Assembly: GCA_963575645.1 (NCBI GenBank) | Contig: OY754465.1 | Coordinates: 30,329,501-30,393,500, forward strand | Length of the DNA: 64,000 bases | DNA from: Xanthostigma xanthostigma | Lineage: Eukaryota; Arthropoda; Insecta; Raphidioptera; Raphidiidae | Reading direction: 5' to 3' | In this document: positions 1 through 13,740 of the stretch, in pieces | Layout: the number at the start of each line of letters is the position of its first letter | Numbering within the stretch: the first letter of the stretch is position 1 | Notes under the pieces: generated by a model | What the model saw: only the letters and a program-made list of their open reading frames with translations | Told to the model about the DNA's origin: nothing | Databases searched by the model: none | Made by a program: the position numbers and the translations under genes

Positions 1-362
1 TACAAAAGTAAGTCTATTTACACTATAACATTCAGGTTTGGATCATTCTCTCATAAGAAAATGCAAACTGCATATTAACTATTATTTTAACGCATACAAG
101 CAGTTTTTACATGCTTTATGACAATTAGGGGCAAATGAGTCCTTATAGGCAAAATTGCTTTATTTTATGAAGGTAAGTCTATTTACACTATAACATTCAG
201 GTTTGGATCATTCTCTCATAAGAAAATGCAAACTGCATATTAACCATTATTTAAACGCAGACAAGCAGTTTTTACATGCTTTACGACAATTAGGTGCAAA
301 TGAGTCCTTATAGGCAAAATTGCTTTATTTTACAAAGTTAAGTCTATTTTCACTACAACATT

Positions 363-526
363 CAGGTTTGGATCATTCTCTCATAAGAAAATGCAAACTG
401 CATATTAACCATTATTTTAACGCTACAAGCAGTTTTTACATGCTTTATGACAATTAGGGGCAAATGAATCCTTATAGGCAAAATCGCTTTATTTTATGAA
501 GGTTAGTCTATTTACACTATAACATT
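363..526 (+). repeat. Representative 164-bp monomer subtype
   Basis: This monomer reads CGCTACAAGCAG where the majority have CGCAGACAAGCAG or CGCATACAAGCAG, a one-base shortening. The same deletion recurs many times across the window, so it marks a fixed subtype rather than sequencing error. It explains why block offsets in this array are slightly below multiples of 165 (988, 2,143, 4,453 and so on). Confidence 0.9.
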
Positions 527-1048
527 TAGGTTTGGATCATTCTCTCATAAGAAAATGCAAACTGCATATTAACCATTATTTAAACGCAGACAAGCAGTTT
601 TTACATGCTTTACGACAATTAGGTGCAAATGAGTCCTTATAGGCAAAATTGCTTTATTTTACAAAGGTAAGTCTATTTTCACTATAACATTCAGGTTTGG
701 ATCATTCTCTCATAAGAAAATGCAAACTGCATATTAACCATTATTTTAACGCTACAAGCAGTTTTTACATGCTTTATGACAATTAGGGGCAAATGAGTCC
801 TTATAGGCAAAATTGCTTTATTTCATGAAGGTAAGTCTATTTACACTATAACATTCAGGTTTGGATCATTCTCTCATAAGAAAATGCAAACTGCATATTA
901 ACCATTATTTAAACGCAGACAAGCAGTTTTTACATGCTTCACGACAATTGCGTGCAAATGAGTCCTTATAGGCAAAATTGCTTTATTTTACAAAAGTAAG
1001 TCTATTTACACTATAACATTCAGGTTTGGATCATTCTCTCATAAGAAA

Positions 1049-1061
1049 ATGCAAACTGCAT
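1049..1061. other. Short perfect dyad in each monomer (example)
   Basis: ATGCAAACTGCAT has 5-bp arms (ATGCA / TGCAT) around a 3-bp centre. It is retained in most monomers, including diverged ones, with occasional hits such as ATGCAATCTGCAT near 40,793 or GCAAGCTGCAT near 52,778. Short dyads are a recognised feature of many centromeric satellites; whether this one binds a protein is unknown. Confidence 0.7.
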
Positions 1062-1157
1062 ATTAACTATTATTTTAACGCATACAAGCAGTTTTTACAT
1101 GCTTTATGACAATTAGGGGCAAATGAGTCCTTATAGGCAAAATTGCTTTATTTTATG

Positions 1158-1166
1158 AAGGTAAGT
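1158..1166 (+). other. Splice-donor-like motif in each monomer (example)
   Basis: AAGGTAAGT matches the metazoan 5' splice-site consensus (exon AAG, intron GTAAGT). The motif or CAGGTAAGT occurs in a large share of monomers, always on this strand. Whether it is used depends on transcription of the array, which the sequence cannot show. Confidence 0.4.
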
Positions 1167-1345
1167 CTATTTACACTATAACATTCAGGTTTGGATCATT
1201 CTCTCATAAGAAAATGCAAACTGCATATTAACCATTATTTAAACGCAGACAAGCAGTTTTTACATGCTTTACGACAATTAGGTGCAAATGAGTCCTTATA
1301 GGCAAAATTGCTTTATTTTACAAAGTTAAGTCTATTTTCACTACA

Positions 1346-3042
1346 ACATTCAGGTTTGGATCATTCTCTCATAAGAAAATGCAAACTGCATATTTACTAT
1401 CAATATCACGCAGACAAGCAGTTTTTACATGCTTCACGACAATTGCGTGCAAATGAGTCCTTATAGGCAAAATTGCTTTATTTTACAAAGGTAAGTTTAT
1501 TTACACTATAACATTCAGGTTTGGATCATTCTCTCATAAGAAAATGCAAACTGCATATTAACCATTAATTAAACGCAGACAAGCAGTTTTATCATGCTTT
1601 ACGACAATTAGGTGCAAATGAGTCTTTATAGGCAAAATTGCTTTATTTCATGAGGGTAAGTCTATTTACACTATAACATTCAGGTTTGGATCATTCTCTC
1701 ATAAGAAAATGCAAACTGCATATTAACCATTATTTTAACGCATACAAGCAGTTTTTACATGCTTTATGACAATTAGGGGCAAATGAGTCCTTATAGGCAA
1801 AATTGCTTTATTTCATGAAGGTAAGTCTATTTACACTATAACATTCATGTTTGGATCATTCTCTCATAAGAAAATGCAAACTGCATATTAACCATTATTT
1901 AAACGCAGACAAGCAGTTTTTACATGCTTTACGAGAATTAGGTGCAAATGAGTCTTTATAGGCAAAATTACTTTATTTCATGAGGGTAAGTCTATTTACA
2001 CTATAACATTCAGGTTTGGATCATTCTCTCATAAGAAAATGCAAACTGCATATTAACCATTATTTTAACGCAGACAAGCAGTTTTTACATGCTTCACGAC
2101 AATTGCGTGCAAATGAGTCCTTGTAGGCAAAATTGATTTATTTCATGAAGGTTAGTCTATTTACACTATAACATTCAGGTTTGGATCATTCTCTCATAAG
2201 AAAATGCAAACTGCATATTTACTATCATTTTCACGCAGACAAGCAGTTTTTACATGCTTCACGACAATTGCGTGCAAATGAGTCCTTATAGGCAAAATTG
2301 CTTTATTTTACAAAGGTTAGTCTATTTACACTATAATATTTAGGTTTAGATCATTCTCTCATAAGAAAATGCAAACTGCATATAAACCATTATTTTAACG
2401 CAGACAAGCAGTTTTTACATGGTTTACGACAATTAGGTGCAAATAAGTCCTTAAAGGCAAAATTGTTTTATTTTACAAAGGTAAGTCTACTTTCACTATA
2501 ACATTCAGGTTTGGATCATTCTCTCATAAGAAAATGCAAACTGCATTTTAAACATTATTTTAACGCAGACGAGCAGTTTTTACATGCTTTATGACAATTA
2601 AGGGCAAATGAGTCATTATAGGCAAAATTGCTTTATTTCATGAAGTTATAACTATTTACACTATTATATTCAGGTTTGGATCATTCTCTCATAAGAAAAT
2701 GCAAACTGCATATTAACCATTATTTTAACGCATACAAGCAGTTTTTACATGCTTTATGACAATTAGGGGCAAATGAGTCCTTATAGGCAAAATTGCTTTA
2801 TTTCATGAAGGTAAGTCTATTTACACTATAACATTCATGTTTGGATCAATCTCTCATAAGAAAATGCAAACTGCATATTAACCATTATTTAAACGCAGAC
2901 AAGCAGTTTATACATGCTTTACGACAATTAGGTGCAAATGAGTCTTTATAGGCAAAATTGCTTTATTTCATGAGGGTAAGTCTATTTACACTATAACATT
3001 CAGGTTTGGATCATTCTCACATAAGAAAATGCAAACTGCATA
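1346..3042 (+). repeat. Array block P, copy 1 (1.7 kb)
   Basis: About ten monomers whose order and private variants recur at 9,096-10,792 with a constant offset of 7,750 bp (47 monomers minus five single-base deletions). Shared private markers are CAATATCACGCAG near 1,400 and 9,150, GGCAAAATTACTTT near 1,965 and 9,715, and CCTTGTAGGC near 2,120 and 9,870. The correspondence breaks at about 3,043, where one copy has TATTTACTATC and the other TATAAACCAT. Confidence 0.85.
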
Positions 3043-6000
3043 TTTACTATCATTTTCACGCAGACAATCAGTTTTTACATGCTTCACGACAATTGCGTGC
3101 AAATGAGTCCTAATAGGCAAAATTGCTTTATTTTACAAAGGTTAGTCTATTTACACTATAACATTCAGGTTTGGATCATTCTCTCATAAGAAAATGCAAA
3201 CTGCATATTAACCATTATTTTAACGCAGACAAGCAGTTTTTACATGCTTCACGACAATTGCGTGCAAATGAGTCCTTATAGGCAAAATTGCTTTATTTTA
3301 CACAGGTAAGTTTATTTACACTATAACATTCAGGTTTGGATCATTCTCTCATAAGAAAATGCAAACTGCATATTTACCATTTTTTTAACGCAGACAAGCA
3401 GTTTTTACATGCTTTACGACAATTAGGTGCAAATGAGTCTTTATAGGCAAAATTGCTTTATTTCATGAGGGTAAGTCTATTTACACTATAACATTCAGGT
3501 TTGGATCATTCTCTCATAAGAAAATGCAAACTGCATATTAACCATTATTTTAACGCATACAAGCAGTTTTTACATGCTTTATGACAATTAGGGGCAAATG
3601 AGTCCTTATAGGCAAAATTGCTTTATTTCATGAAGGTAAGTCTATTTACACTATAATATTCAGGTTTGGATTATTTTCTCATAAGAAAATGCAAACTGCA
3701 TATAAACCATTATTTTAACGCAGACAAGCAGTTTTTACATGGTTTACGACAATTAGGTGCAAATAAGTCCTTTAAGGCAAAATTGTTTTATTTTACAAAG
3801 GTAAGTCTACTTTCACTATAACATACAGGTTTGGATCATTCTCTCATAAGAAAATGCAAACTGCATTTTAAACATTATTTTAACGCAGACGAGCAGTTTT
3901 TACATGCTTTATGACAATTAGGGGCAAATAAGTCATTATAGGCAAAATTGCTTTATTTCATGAAGTTATAACTATATACACTATTATATTCAGGTTTGGA
4001 TCATTCTCTCATAAGAAAATGCAAACTGCATATTAACCATTATTTTAACGCAGACAAGCAGTTTTTACATGCTTTACGACAATTAGGTGCAAATGAGTCC
4101 TTATAGGCAAAATTGCTTTATTTTACAAAGGTAAGTTAACTTAAACTATAACACTCAGGTTTAGATCATTCTCTCATAAGAAAATGCAAACTGCATATTA
4201 ACCATTATTTAAACGCAGACAAGCAGTTTTTACATGCTTTACGACAATTAGGTGCAAATGAGTCTTTATAGGCAAAATTGCTTTATTTCATGAGGGTAAG
4301 TCTATTTACACTATAACATTCAGGTTTGGATCATTCTCTCATAAGAAAATGCAAACTGCATATTAACCATTATTTTAACGCATACAAGCAGTTTTTACAT
4401 GCTTTTTGACAATTAGGTGCAAATGAGTCTTTATAGGCAAAATTGCTTTATATCATGAGGGTAAGTCTATTTACACTATAACATTCAGGTTCGGATCATT
4501 CTCTCATAAGAAAATGCAAACTGCATATTAACCATTATTTTAACGCTGACAAGCAGTTTTTACATGCTTTACGACAATTAAGTGCAAATGAGTCCTTATA
4601 GGCAAAATTGCTTTATTTTACAAAGGTAAGTCTATTTTCACTATAACATTCAGGTTTGGATCATTCTCTCATAAGAAAATGCAAACTGCATATTAACCAT
4701 TATTTTAACGCATACAAGCAGTTTTTACATGCTTTATGACAATTAGGGGCAAATGAATCCTTATAGGCAAAATCGCTTTATTTTATGAAAGTAAGTCTAT
4801 TTACACTATAACATTCAGGTTTGGATCATTCTCTCATAAGAAAATGCAAACTGCATATTAACCATTATTTAAACGCAGACAAGCAGTTTTTACATGCTTC
4901 ACGACAATTGCGTGCAAATGAGTCCTTATAGGCAAAATTGCTTTATTTTACAAAAGTAAGTCTATTTACACTATAACATTCAGGTTTGGATCATTCTCTC
5001 ATAAGAAAATGCAAACTGCATATTAACTATTGTTTTAACGCATACAAGCAGTTTTTACATGCTTTATGACAATTAGGGGCAAATGAGTCCTTATAGGCAA
5101 AATTGCTTTATTTTATGAAGGTAAGTCTATTTACACTATAACATTCAGGTTTGGATCATTCTCTCATAAGAAAATGCAAACTGCATATTAACCATTATTT
5201 AAACGCAGACAAGCAGTTTTTACATGCTTTACGACAATTAGGTGCAAATAAGTCCTTATAGGCAAAATTGCTTTATTTTACAAAGTTAAGTCTATTTTCA
5301 CTACAACATTCAGGTTTGGATCATTCTCTCATAAGAAAATGCAAACTGCATATTAACCATTATTTTAACTCTACAAGCAGTTTTTACATGCTTTATGACA
5401 ATTAGGGGCAAATGAATCCTTATAGGCAAAATCGCTTTATTTTATGAAGGTTAGTCTATTTACACTATAACATTTAGGTTTGGATCATTCTCTCATAAGA
5501 AAATGCAAACTGCATATTAACCATTATTTAAACGCAGACAAGCAGTTTTTACATGCTTTACGACAATTAGGTGCAAATGAGTCCTTATAGGCAAAATTGC
5601 TTTATTTTACAAAGGTAAGTCTATTTTCACTATAACATTCAGGTTTGGATCATTCTCTCATAAGAAAATGCAAACTGCATATTAACCATTATTTTAACGC
5701 TACAAGCAGTTTTTACATGCTTTATGACAATTAGGGGCAAATGAGTCCTTATAGGCAAAATTGCTTTATTTCATGAAGGTAAGTCTATTTACACTATAAC
5801 ATTCAGGTTTGGATCATTCTCTCATAAGAAAATGCAAACTGCATATTAACCATTATTTAAACGCAGACAAGCAGTTTTTACATGCTTCACGACAATTGCG
5901 TGCAAATGAGTCCTTATAGGCAAAATTGCTTTATTTTACAAAAGTAAGTCTATTTACACTATAACATTCAGGTTTGGATCATTCTCTCATAAGAAAATGC

Positions 6001-9000
6001 AAACTGCATATTAACTATTATTTTAACGCATACAAGCAGTTTTTACATGCTTTATGACAATTAGGGGCAAATGAGTCCTTATAGGCAAAATTGCTTTATT
6101 TTATGAAGGTAAGTCTATTTACACTATAACATTCAGGTTTGGATCATTCTCTCATAAGAAAATGCAAACTGCATATTAACCATTATTTAAACGCAGACAA
6201 GCAGTTTTTACATGCTTTACGACAATTAGGTGCAAATGAGTCCTTATAGGCAAAATTGCTTTATTTTACAAAGTTAAGTCTATTTTCACTACAACATTCA
6301 GGTTTGGATCATTCTCTCATAAGAAAATGCAAACTGCATATTAACCATTATTTTAACGCTACAAGCAGTTTTTACATGCTTTATGACAATTAGGGGCAAA
6401 TAAGTCCTTATAGGCAAAATTGCTTTATTTCATGAAGGTAAGTCTATTTACACTATAACATTCAGGTTTGGATCATTCTCTCATAAGAAAATGCAAACTG
6501 CATATTAACCATTATTTAAACGCAGACAAGCAGTTTTTACATGCTTTACGACAATTAGGTGCAAATGAGTCTTTATAGGCAAAATTGCTTTATTTCATGA
6601 GGGTAAGTCTATTTACACTATAACATTCAGGTTTGGATCATTCTCTTATAAGAAAATGCAAACTGCATATTTACTATCAATATCACGCAGACAAGCAGTT
6701 TTTACATGCTTCACGACAATTGCGTGCAAATGAGTCCTTATAGGCAAAATTGCTTTATTTTACAAAGGTAAGTTTATTTACACTATAACATTCAGGTTTG
6801 GATCATTCTCTCATAAGAAAATGCAAACTGCATATAAACCATTATTTTAACGCAGACAAGCAGTTTTTACATGGTTTACGACAATTAGGTGCAAATAAGT
6901 CCTTAAAGGCAAAATTGTTTTATTTTACAAAGGTAAGTCTACTTTCACTATAACATTCAGGTTTGGATCATTCTCTCATAAGAAAATGCAAACTGCATTT
7001 TAAACATTATTTTAACGCAGACGAGCAGTTTTTACATGCTTTATGACAATTATGGGCAAATGAGTCATTATAGGCAAAATTGCTTTATTTCATGAAGTTA
7101 TAACTATTTACACTATTATATTCAGGTTTGGATCATTCTCTCATAAGAAAATGCAAACTGCATATTAACCATTATTTTAACGCATACAAGCAGTTTTTAC
7201 ATGCTTTATGACAATTAGGGGCAAATGAGTCCTTATAGGCAAAATTGCTTTATTTCATGAAGGTAAGTCTATTTACACTATAACATTCATGTTTGGATCA
7301 ATCTCTCATAAGAAAATGCAAACTGCATATTAACCATTATTTAAACGCAGACAAGCAGTTTATACATGCTTTACGACAATTAGGTGCAAATGAGTCTTTA
7401 TAGGCAAAATTGCTTTATTTCATGAGGGTAAGTCTATTTACACTATAACATTCAGGTTTGGATCATTCTCTCATAAGAAAATGCAAACTGCATATTTACT
7501 ATCATTTTCACGCAGACAAGCAGTTTTTACATGCTTCACGACAATTGCGTGCAAATGAGTCCTTATAGGCAAAATTGCTTTATTTTACAAAGGTTAGTCT
7601 ATTTACACTATAACATTCAGGTTTGGATCATTCTCTCATAAGAAAATGCAAACTGCATATAAACCATTATTTTAACGCAGACAAGCAGTTTTTACATGGT
7701 TTACGACAATTAGGTGCAAATAAGTCCTTAAAGGCAAAATTGTTTTATTTTACAAAGGTAAGTCTATTTTCACTATAACATTCAGGTTTGGATCATTCTC
7801 TCATAAGAAAATGCAAACTGCATATTAACCATTATTTTAACGCTACAAGCAGTTTTTACATGCTTTATGACAATTAGGGGCAAATGAGTCCTTATAGGCA
7901 AAATTGCTTTATTTCATGAAGGTAAGTCTATTTACACTATAACATTCAGGTTTGGATCATTCTCTCATAAGAAAATGCAAACTGCATATTAACCATTATT
8001 TAAACGCAGACAAGCAGTTTTTACATGCTTCACGACAATTGCGTGCAAATGAGTCCTTATAGGCAAAATTGCTTTATTTTACAAAAGTAAGTCTATTTAC
8101 ACTATAACATTCAGGTTTGGATCATTCTCTCATAAGAAAATGCAAACTGCATATTAACTATTATTTTAACGCATACAAGCAGTTTTTACATGCTTTATGA
8201 CAATTAGGGGCAAATGAGTCCTTATAGGCAAAATTGCTTTATTTTATGAAGGTAAGTCTATTTACACTATAACATTCAGGTTTGGATCATTCTCTCATAA
8301 GAAAATGCAAACTGCATATTAACCATTATTTAAACGCAGACAAGCAGTTTTTACATGCTTTACGACAATTAGGTGCAAATGAGTCCTTATAGGCAAAATT
8401 GCTTTATTTTACAAAGTTAAGTCTATTTTCACTACAACATTCAGGTTTGGATCATTCTCTCATAAGAAAATGCAAACTGCATATTAACCATTATTTTAAC
8501 GCTACAAGCAGTTTTTACATGCTTTATGACAATTAGGGGCAAATGAGTCCTTATAGGCAAAATTGCTTTATTTTATGAAGGTAAGTCTATTTACACTATA
8601 ACATTCAGGTTTGGATCATTCTCTCATAATAAAATGCAAACTGCATATTAACCATTATTTAAACGCAGACAAGCAGTTTTTACATGCTTTACGACAATTA
8701 GGTGCAAATGAGTCCTTATAGGCAAAATTGCTTTATTTTACAAAGTTAAGTCTATTTACACTATAACATTCAGGTTTGGATCATTCTCTCATAAGAAAAT
8801 GCAAACTGCATATTAACCATTATTTTAACGCAGACAAGCAGTTTTTACATGCTTCACGACAATTGTGTGCAAATGAGTCCTTATAGGCAAAATTGCTTTA
8901 TTTTACAAAGGTAAGTTTATTTACACTATAACATTCAGGTTTGGATCATTCTCTCATAAGAAAATGCAAACTGCATATTAACCATTATTTAAACGCAGAC

Positions 9001-9095
9001 AAGCAGTTTTTACATGCTTTACGACAATTAGGTGCAAATGAGTCTTTATAAACAAAATTGCTTTATTTCATGAGGGTAAGTCTATTTACACTATA

Positions 9096-10792
9096 ACATT
9101 CAGGTTTGGATCATTCTCTTATAAGAAAATGCAAACTGCATATTTACTATCAATATCACGCAGACAAGCAGTTTTTACATGCTTCACGACAATTGCGTGC
9201 AAATGAGTCCTTATAGGCAAAATTGCTTTATTTTACAAAGGTAAGTTTATTTACACTATAACATTCAGGTTTGGATCATTCTCTCATAAGAAAATGCAAA
9301 CTGCATATTAACCATTAATTAAACGCAGACAAGCAGTTTTATCATGCTTTAGGACAATTAGGTGCAAATGAGTCTTTATAGGCAAAATTGCTTTATTTCA
9401 TGAGGGTAAGTCTATTTACACTATAACATTCAGGTTTGGATCATTCTCTCATAAGAAAATGCAAACTGCATATTAACCATTATTTTAACGCATACAAGCA
9501 GTTTTTACATGCTTTATGACAATTAGGGGCAAATGAGTCCTTATAGGCAAAATTGCTTTATTTCATGAAGGTAAGTCTATTTACACTATAACATTCATGT
9601 TTGGATCATTCTCTCATAAGAAAATGCAAACTGCATATTAACCATTATTTAAACGCAGACAAGCAGTTTTTACATGCTTTACGACAATTAGGTGCAAATG
9701 AGTCTTTATAGGCAAAATTACTTTATTTCATGAGGGTAAGTCTATTTACACTATAACATTCAGGTTTGGATCATTCTCTCATAAGAAAATGCAAACTGCA
9801 TATTAACCATTATTTTAACGCAGACAAGCAGTTTTTACATGCTTCACGACAATTGCGTGCAAATGAGTCCTTGTAGGCAAAATTGATTTATTTCATGAAG
9901 GTTAGTCTATTTACACTATAACATTCAGGTTTGGATCATTCTCTCATAAGAAAATGCAAACTGCATATTTACTATCATTTTCACGCAGACAAGCAGTTTT
10001 TACATGCTTCACGACAATTGCGTGCAAATGAGTCCTTATAGGCAAAATTGCTTTATTTTACAAAGGTTAGTCTATTTACACCTTAATATTTGGGTTTGGA
10101 TCATTCTCTCATAAGAAAATGCAAACTGCATATAAACCATTATTTTAACGCAGACAAGCAGTTTTTACATGGTTTACGACAATTAGGTGCAAATAAGTCC
10201 TTAAAGGCAAAATTGTTTTATTTTACAAAGGTAAGTCTACTTTCACTATAACATTCAGGTTTGGATCATTCTCTCATAAGAAAATGCAAACTGCATTTTA
10301 AACATTATTTTAACGCAGACGAGCAGTTTTTACATGCTTTATGACAATTAGGGGCAAATGAGTCATTATAGGCAAAATTGCTTTATTTCATGAAGTTATA
10401 ACTATTTACACTATTATATTCAGGTTTGGATCATTCTCTCATAAGAAAATGCAAACTGCATATTAACCATTATTTTAACGCATACAAGCAGTTTTTACAT
10501 GCTTTATGACAATTAGGGGCAAATGAGTCCTTATAGGCAAAATTGCTTTATTTCATGAAGGTAAGTCTATTTACACTATAACATTCATGTTTGGATCAAT
10601 CTCTCATAAGAAAATGCAAACTGCATATTAACCATTATTTAAACGCAGACAAGCAGTTTATACAAGCTTTACGACAATTAGGTGCAAATGAGTCTTTATA
10701 GGCAAAATTGCTTTATTTCATGAGGGTAAGTCTATTTACACTATAACATTCAGGTTTGGATCATTCTCTCATAAGAAAATGCAAACTGCATA
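9096..10792 (+). repeat. Array block P, copy 2 (1.7 kb)
   Basis: Partner of 1,346-3,042 at a constant offset of 7,750 bp. It differs by scattered substitutions only (for example CTTTAGGAC here versus CTTTACGAC, and TACAAGCTT versus TACATGCTT), so it is a recent segmental copy within the array. Confidence 0.85.
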
Positions 10793-11149
10793 TAAACCAT
10801 TATTTTAACGCAGACAAGCAGTTTTTACATGGTTTACGACAATTAGGTGCAAATAAGTCCTTAAAGGCAAAATTGTTTTATTTTACAAAGGTAAGTCTAC
10901 TTTCACTATAACATTCAGGTTTGGATCATTCTCTCATAAGAAAATGCAAACTGCATTTTAAACATTATTTTAACGCAGACGAGCAGTTTTTACATGCTTT
11001 ATGACAATTAGGGGCAAATGAGTCATTATAGGCAAAATTGCTTTATTTCATGAAGTTATAATTATTTGCACTATTATATTCAGGTTTGGATCATTCTCTC
11101 ATAAGAAAATGCAAACTGCATATTAACCATTATTTTAACGCAGACAAGC

Positions 11150-13740
11150 AGTTTTTACATGCTTTATGACAATTAGGGGCAAATGAGTCCTTATAGGCAA
11201 AATTGCTTTATATCATAAAGGTAAGTCTATTTACACTATAACATTCAGGTTTGGATCATTCTCTCATAAGAAAATGCAAACTGCATATTACCCATTATTT
11301 TAACGCAGACAAGCAGTTTTTACATGCTTCACGACATTTGCGTGCAAATGAGTCCTTATAGGCAAAATTGCTTTATTTTACACAGGTAAGTTTATTTACA
11401 CTATAACATTCAGGTTTGGATCATTTTCTCATAAGAAAATGCAAACTGCATATTAACCATTTTTTTAACGCAGACAAGCAGTTTTTACATGCTTTACGAC
11501 AATTAGGTGCAAATGAGTCTTTATAGGCAAAATTGCTTTATTTCATGAGGGTAAGTCTATTTACACTATACATTCAGGTTTGGATCATTCCCTTATAAGA
11601 AAATGCAAACTGCATATTTACTATCATTTTCACGCAGACAAGCAGTTTTTACATGCTTCACGACAATTGCGTGCAAATGAGTCCTTATAGGCAAAATTGC
11701 TTTATTTTACAAAGGTAAGTCTATTTACACTATAACATTCAGGTTTGGATCAATCTCTCATAAGAAAATGCAAACTGCATATTAACCATTATTTTAACGC
11801 ATACAAGCAGTTTTTACATGCTTTATGACAATTAGGGGCAAATGAGTCCATATAGGCAAAATTGCTTTATTTTTTGAAGGTAAGTCTATTTACACTATAA
11901 CATTCAGGTTTGGATCATTCTCTCATAAGAAAATGCAAACTGCATATTAACCATTATTAAAACGCAGACAAGCAGTTTTTACATGCTTTACGACAATTAG
12001 GTGCAAATGAGTCTTTATAGGCAAAATTGCTTTATTTCATGAGGGTAAGTCTATTTACACTATAACATTCAGGTTTGGATCATTCTCTCATAAGAAAAGG
12101 CAAACTGCATATTAACTATTATTTTAACGCCTACAAGCAGTTTTTACAAGCTTTATGACAATTAGGTGCAAATGAGTCCTTATAAGCAAATTTGCTTTAC
12201 TTCATGAGGGTAAGTCTATTTACACTATAACATTCAGGTTTGGATCATTCGCTCATAAGAAAATGCAAACTGCATATTTACTATCATTGTAACGCATACA
12301 AGCAGTTTTTACATGCTTTATGACAATTAGGTGCAAATGAGTCTTTATAGGCAAAATTGCTTTATTTCATGAAGGTAAGTCTATTTACACTATAACATTC
12401 AGGTTTGGATCATTCTCTCATAAGAAAATGCAAACTGCATATTAACCATTATTTTAACGCATACAAGCAGTTTTTACATGCTTTATGACAATTAGGACCA
12501 AATGAGTCCTTATAGGCAAAATTGCTTTATTTCATGAAGGTAAGTCTATTTACACTATAATATTCAGGTTTGGATCATTCTCTCATAAGAAAATACAAAC
12601 TGCATATTAACCATTATTTTAACGCTACAAGCAGTTTTTACATGCTTTCTGACAATTAGGGGCAAATGAGTCCTTATAGGCCAAATTGCTTTATATCATA
12701 AAGGTAAGTCTATTTACACTATAACATTCAGGTTTGGATCATTCTCTCTTAAGAAAATGCAAACTGCATATTAACCATTATTTTAACGCAGACAAGCAGT
12801 TTTTACATGCTTCACGACAATTGCGTGCAAATGAGTCCTTATAGGCAAAATTGCTTTATTTTACACAGGTAAGTTTTTTTACACTATAACATTCAGGTTT
12901 GGATCATTCTCTCATAACAAAAATGCAGACTGCATATTAACCATTTTTTTAACGCATACAAGCAGTTTTTACATGCTTTATGACAATTAGGGGCAAATGA
13001 GTCTTAATAGGCAAAATTGCTTTATTTCATGAAGTTATAACTATATACAGTGTTATATTCAGGTTTGGATCATTCTCTCATAAGAAAATGCAAACTGCAT
13101 ATTAACCATTATTTTAACGCAGACAAGCAGTTTTTACATGGTTTACGACAATTAGGTGCAAATAAGTCCTTAAAGGCAAAATTGTTTTATTTTACAAAGG
13201 TAAGTCTACTTTCACTATAACATTCAGGTTTGGATCATTCTCTCATAAGAAAATGCAAACTGCATTTTAAACATTATTTTAACGCAGACGAGCAGTTTTT
13301 ACATGCTTTATGACAATTAGGGGCAAATGAGTCATTATAGGCAAAATTGCTTTATTTCATGAAGTTATAACTATATACAGTGTTATATTCAGGTTTGGAT
13401 CATTCTCTCATAAGAAAATGCAAACTGCATATTAACCATTATTTTAACGCAGACAAGCAGTTTTTACATGCTTTAGGACAATTAGGGGCAAATGAGTCCT
13501 TATAGGCAAAATTGCTTTATTTCATGAAGGTAAGTCTATTTACACTATAATATTCAGGTTTGGATTATTTTCTCATAAGAAAATGCAAACTGCATATAAA
13601 CCATTATTTTAACGCAGACAAGCAGTTTTTACATGGTTTACGACAATTAGGTGCAAATAAGTCCTTAAAGGCAAAATTGTTTTATTTTACAAAGGTAAGT
13701 CTACTTTCACTATAACATTCAGGTTTGGATCTTTCTCTCA
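11150..13740 (+). repeat. Array block Q, copy 1 (2.6 kb)
   Basis: About 16 monomers recurring at 34,730-37,320 with an exact offset of 23,580 bp. Shared rare markers are a one-base shortened ACTATACATTCAGG with GATCATTCCCTTATAAG (11,590), GATCATTCGCTC (about 12,245), AATTAGGACC (about 12,490) and CTCATAACAAAAATGCAGAC (about 12,910). One monomer near 13,035-13,100 has been replaced (GTTATAACT type here, GTAAGTCT type in the partner), which looks like gene conversion. Confidence 0.85.

Larger units (their letters stand above)
1021..1185 (+). repeat. Representative 165-bp satellite monomer
   Basis: A typical full-length unit, used here as reference frame (position 1 = C of CAGGTTTGG). Landmarks in the unit: the CAGGTTTGGATC anchor at 1-12; the ATGCAAACTGCAT dyad at 29-41; the TTTTAACGC segment around 53-61, with the main subtype-defining site just after it; the T-run and ACATGC around 72-82; the octamer-like TGCAAAT near 98-104; GGCAAAATTGC around 116-126; the splice-donor-like AAGGTAAGT at 138-146; and ACTATAACATT at the end. 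GC is about 31%. The length is an exact multiple of three, which explains the scattered short open frames crossing monomers. The choice of start point is arbitrary because the array is a continuous tandem repeat. Confidence 0.95.
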
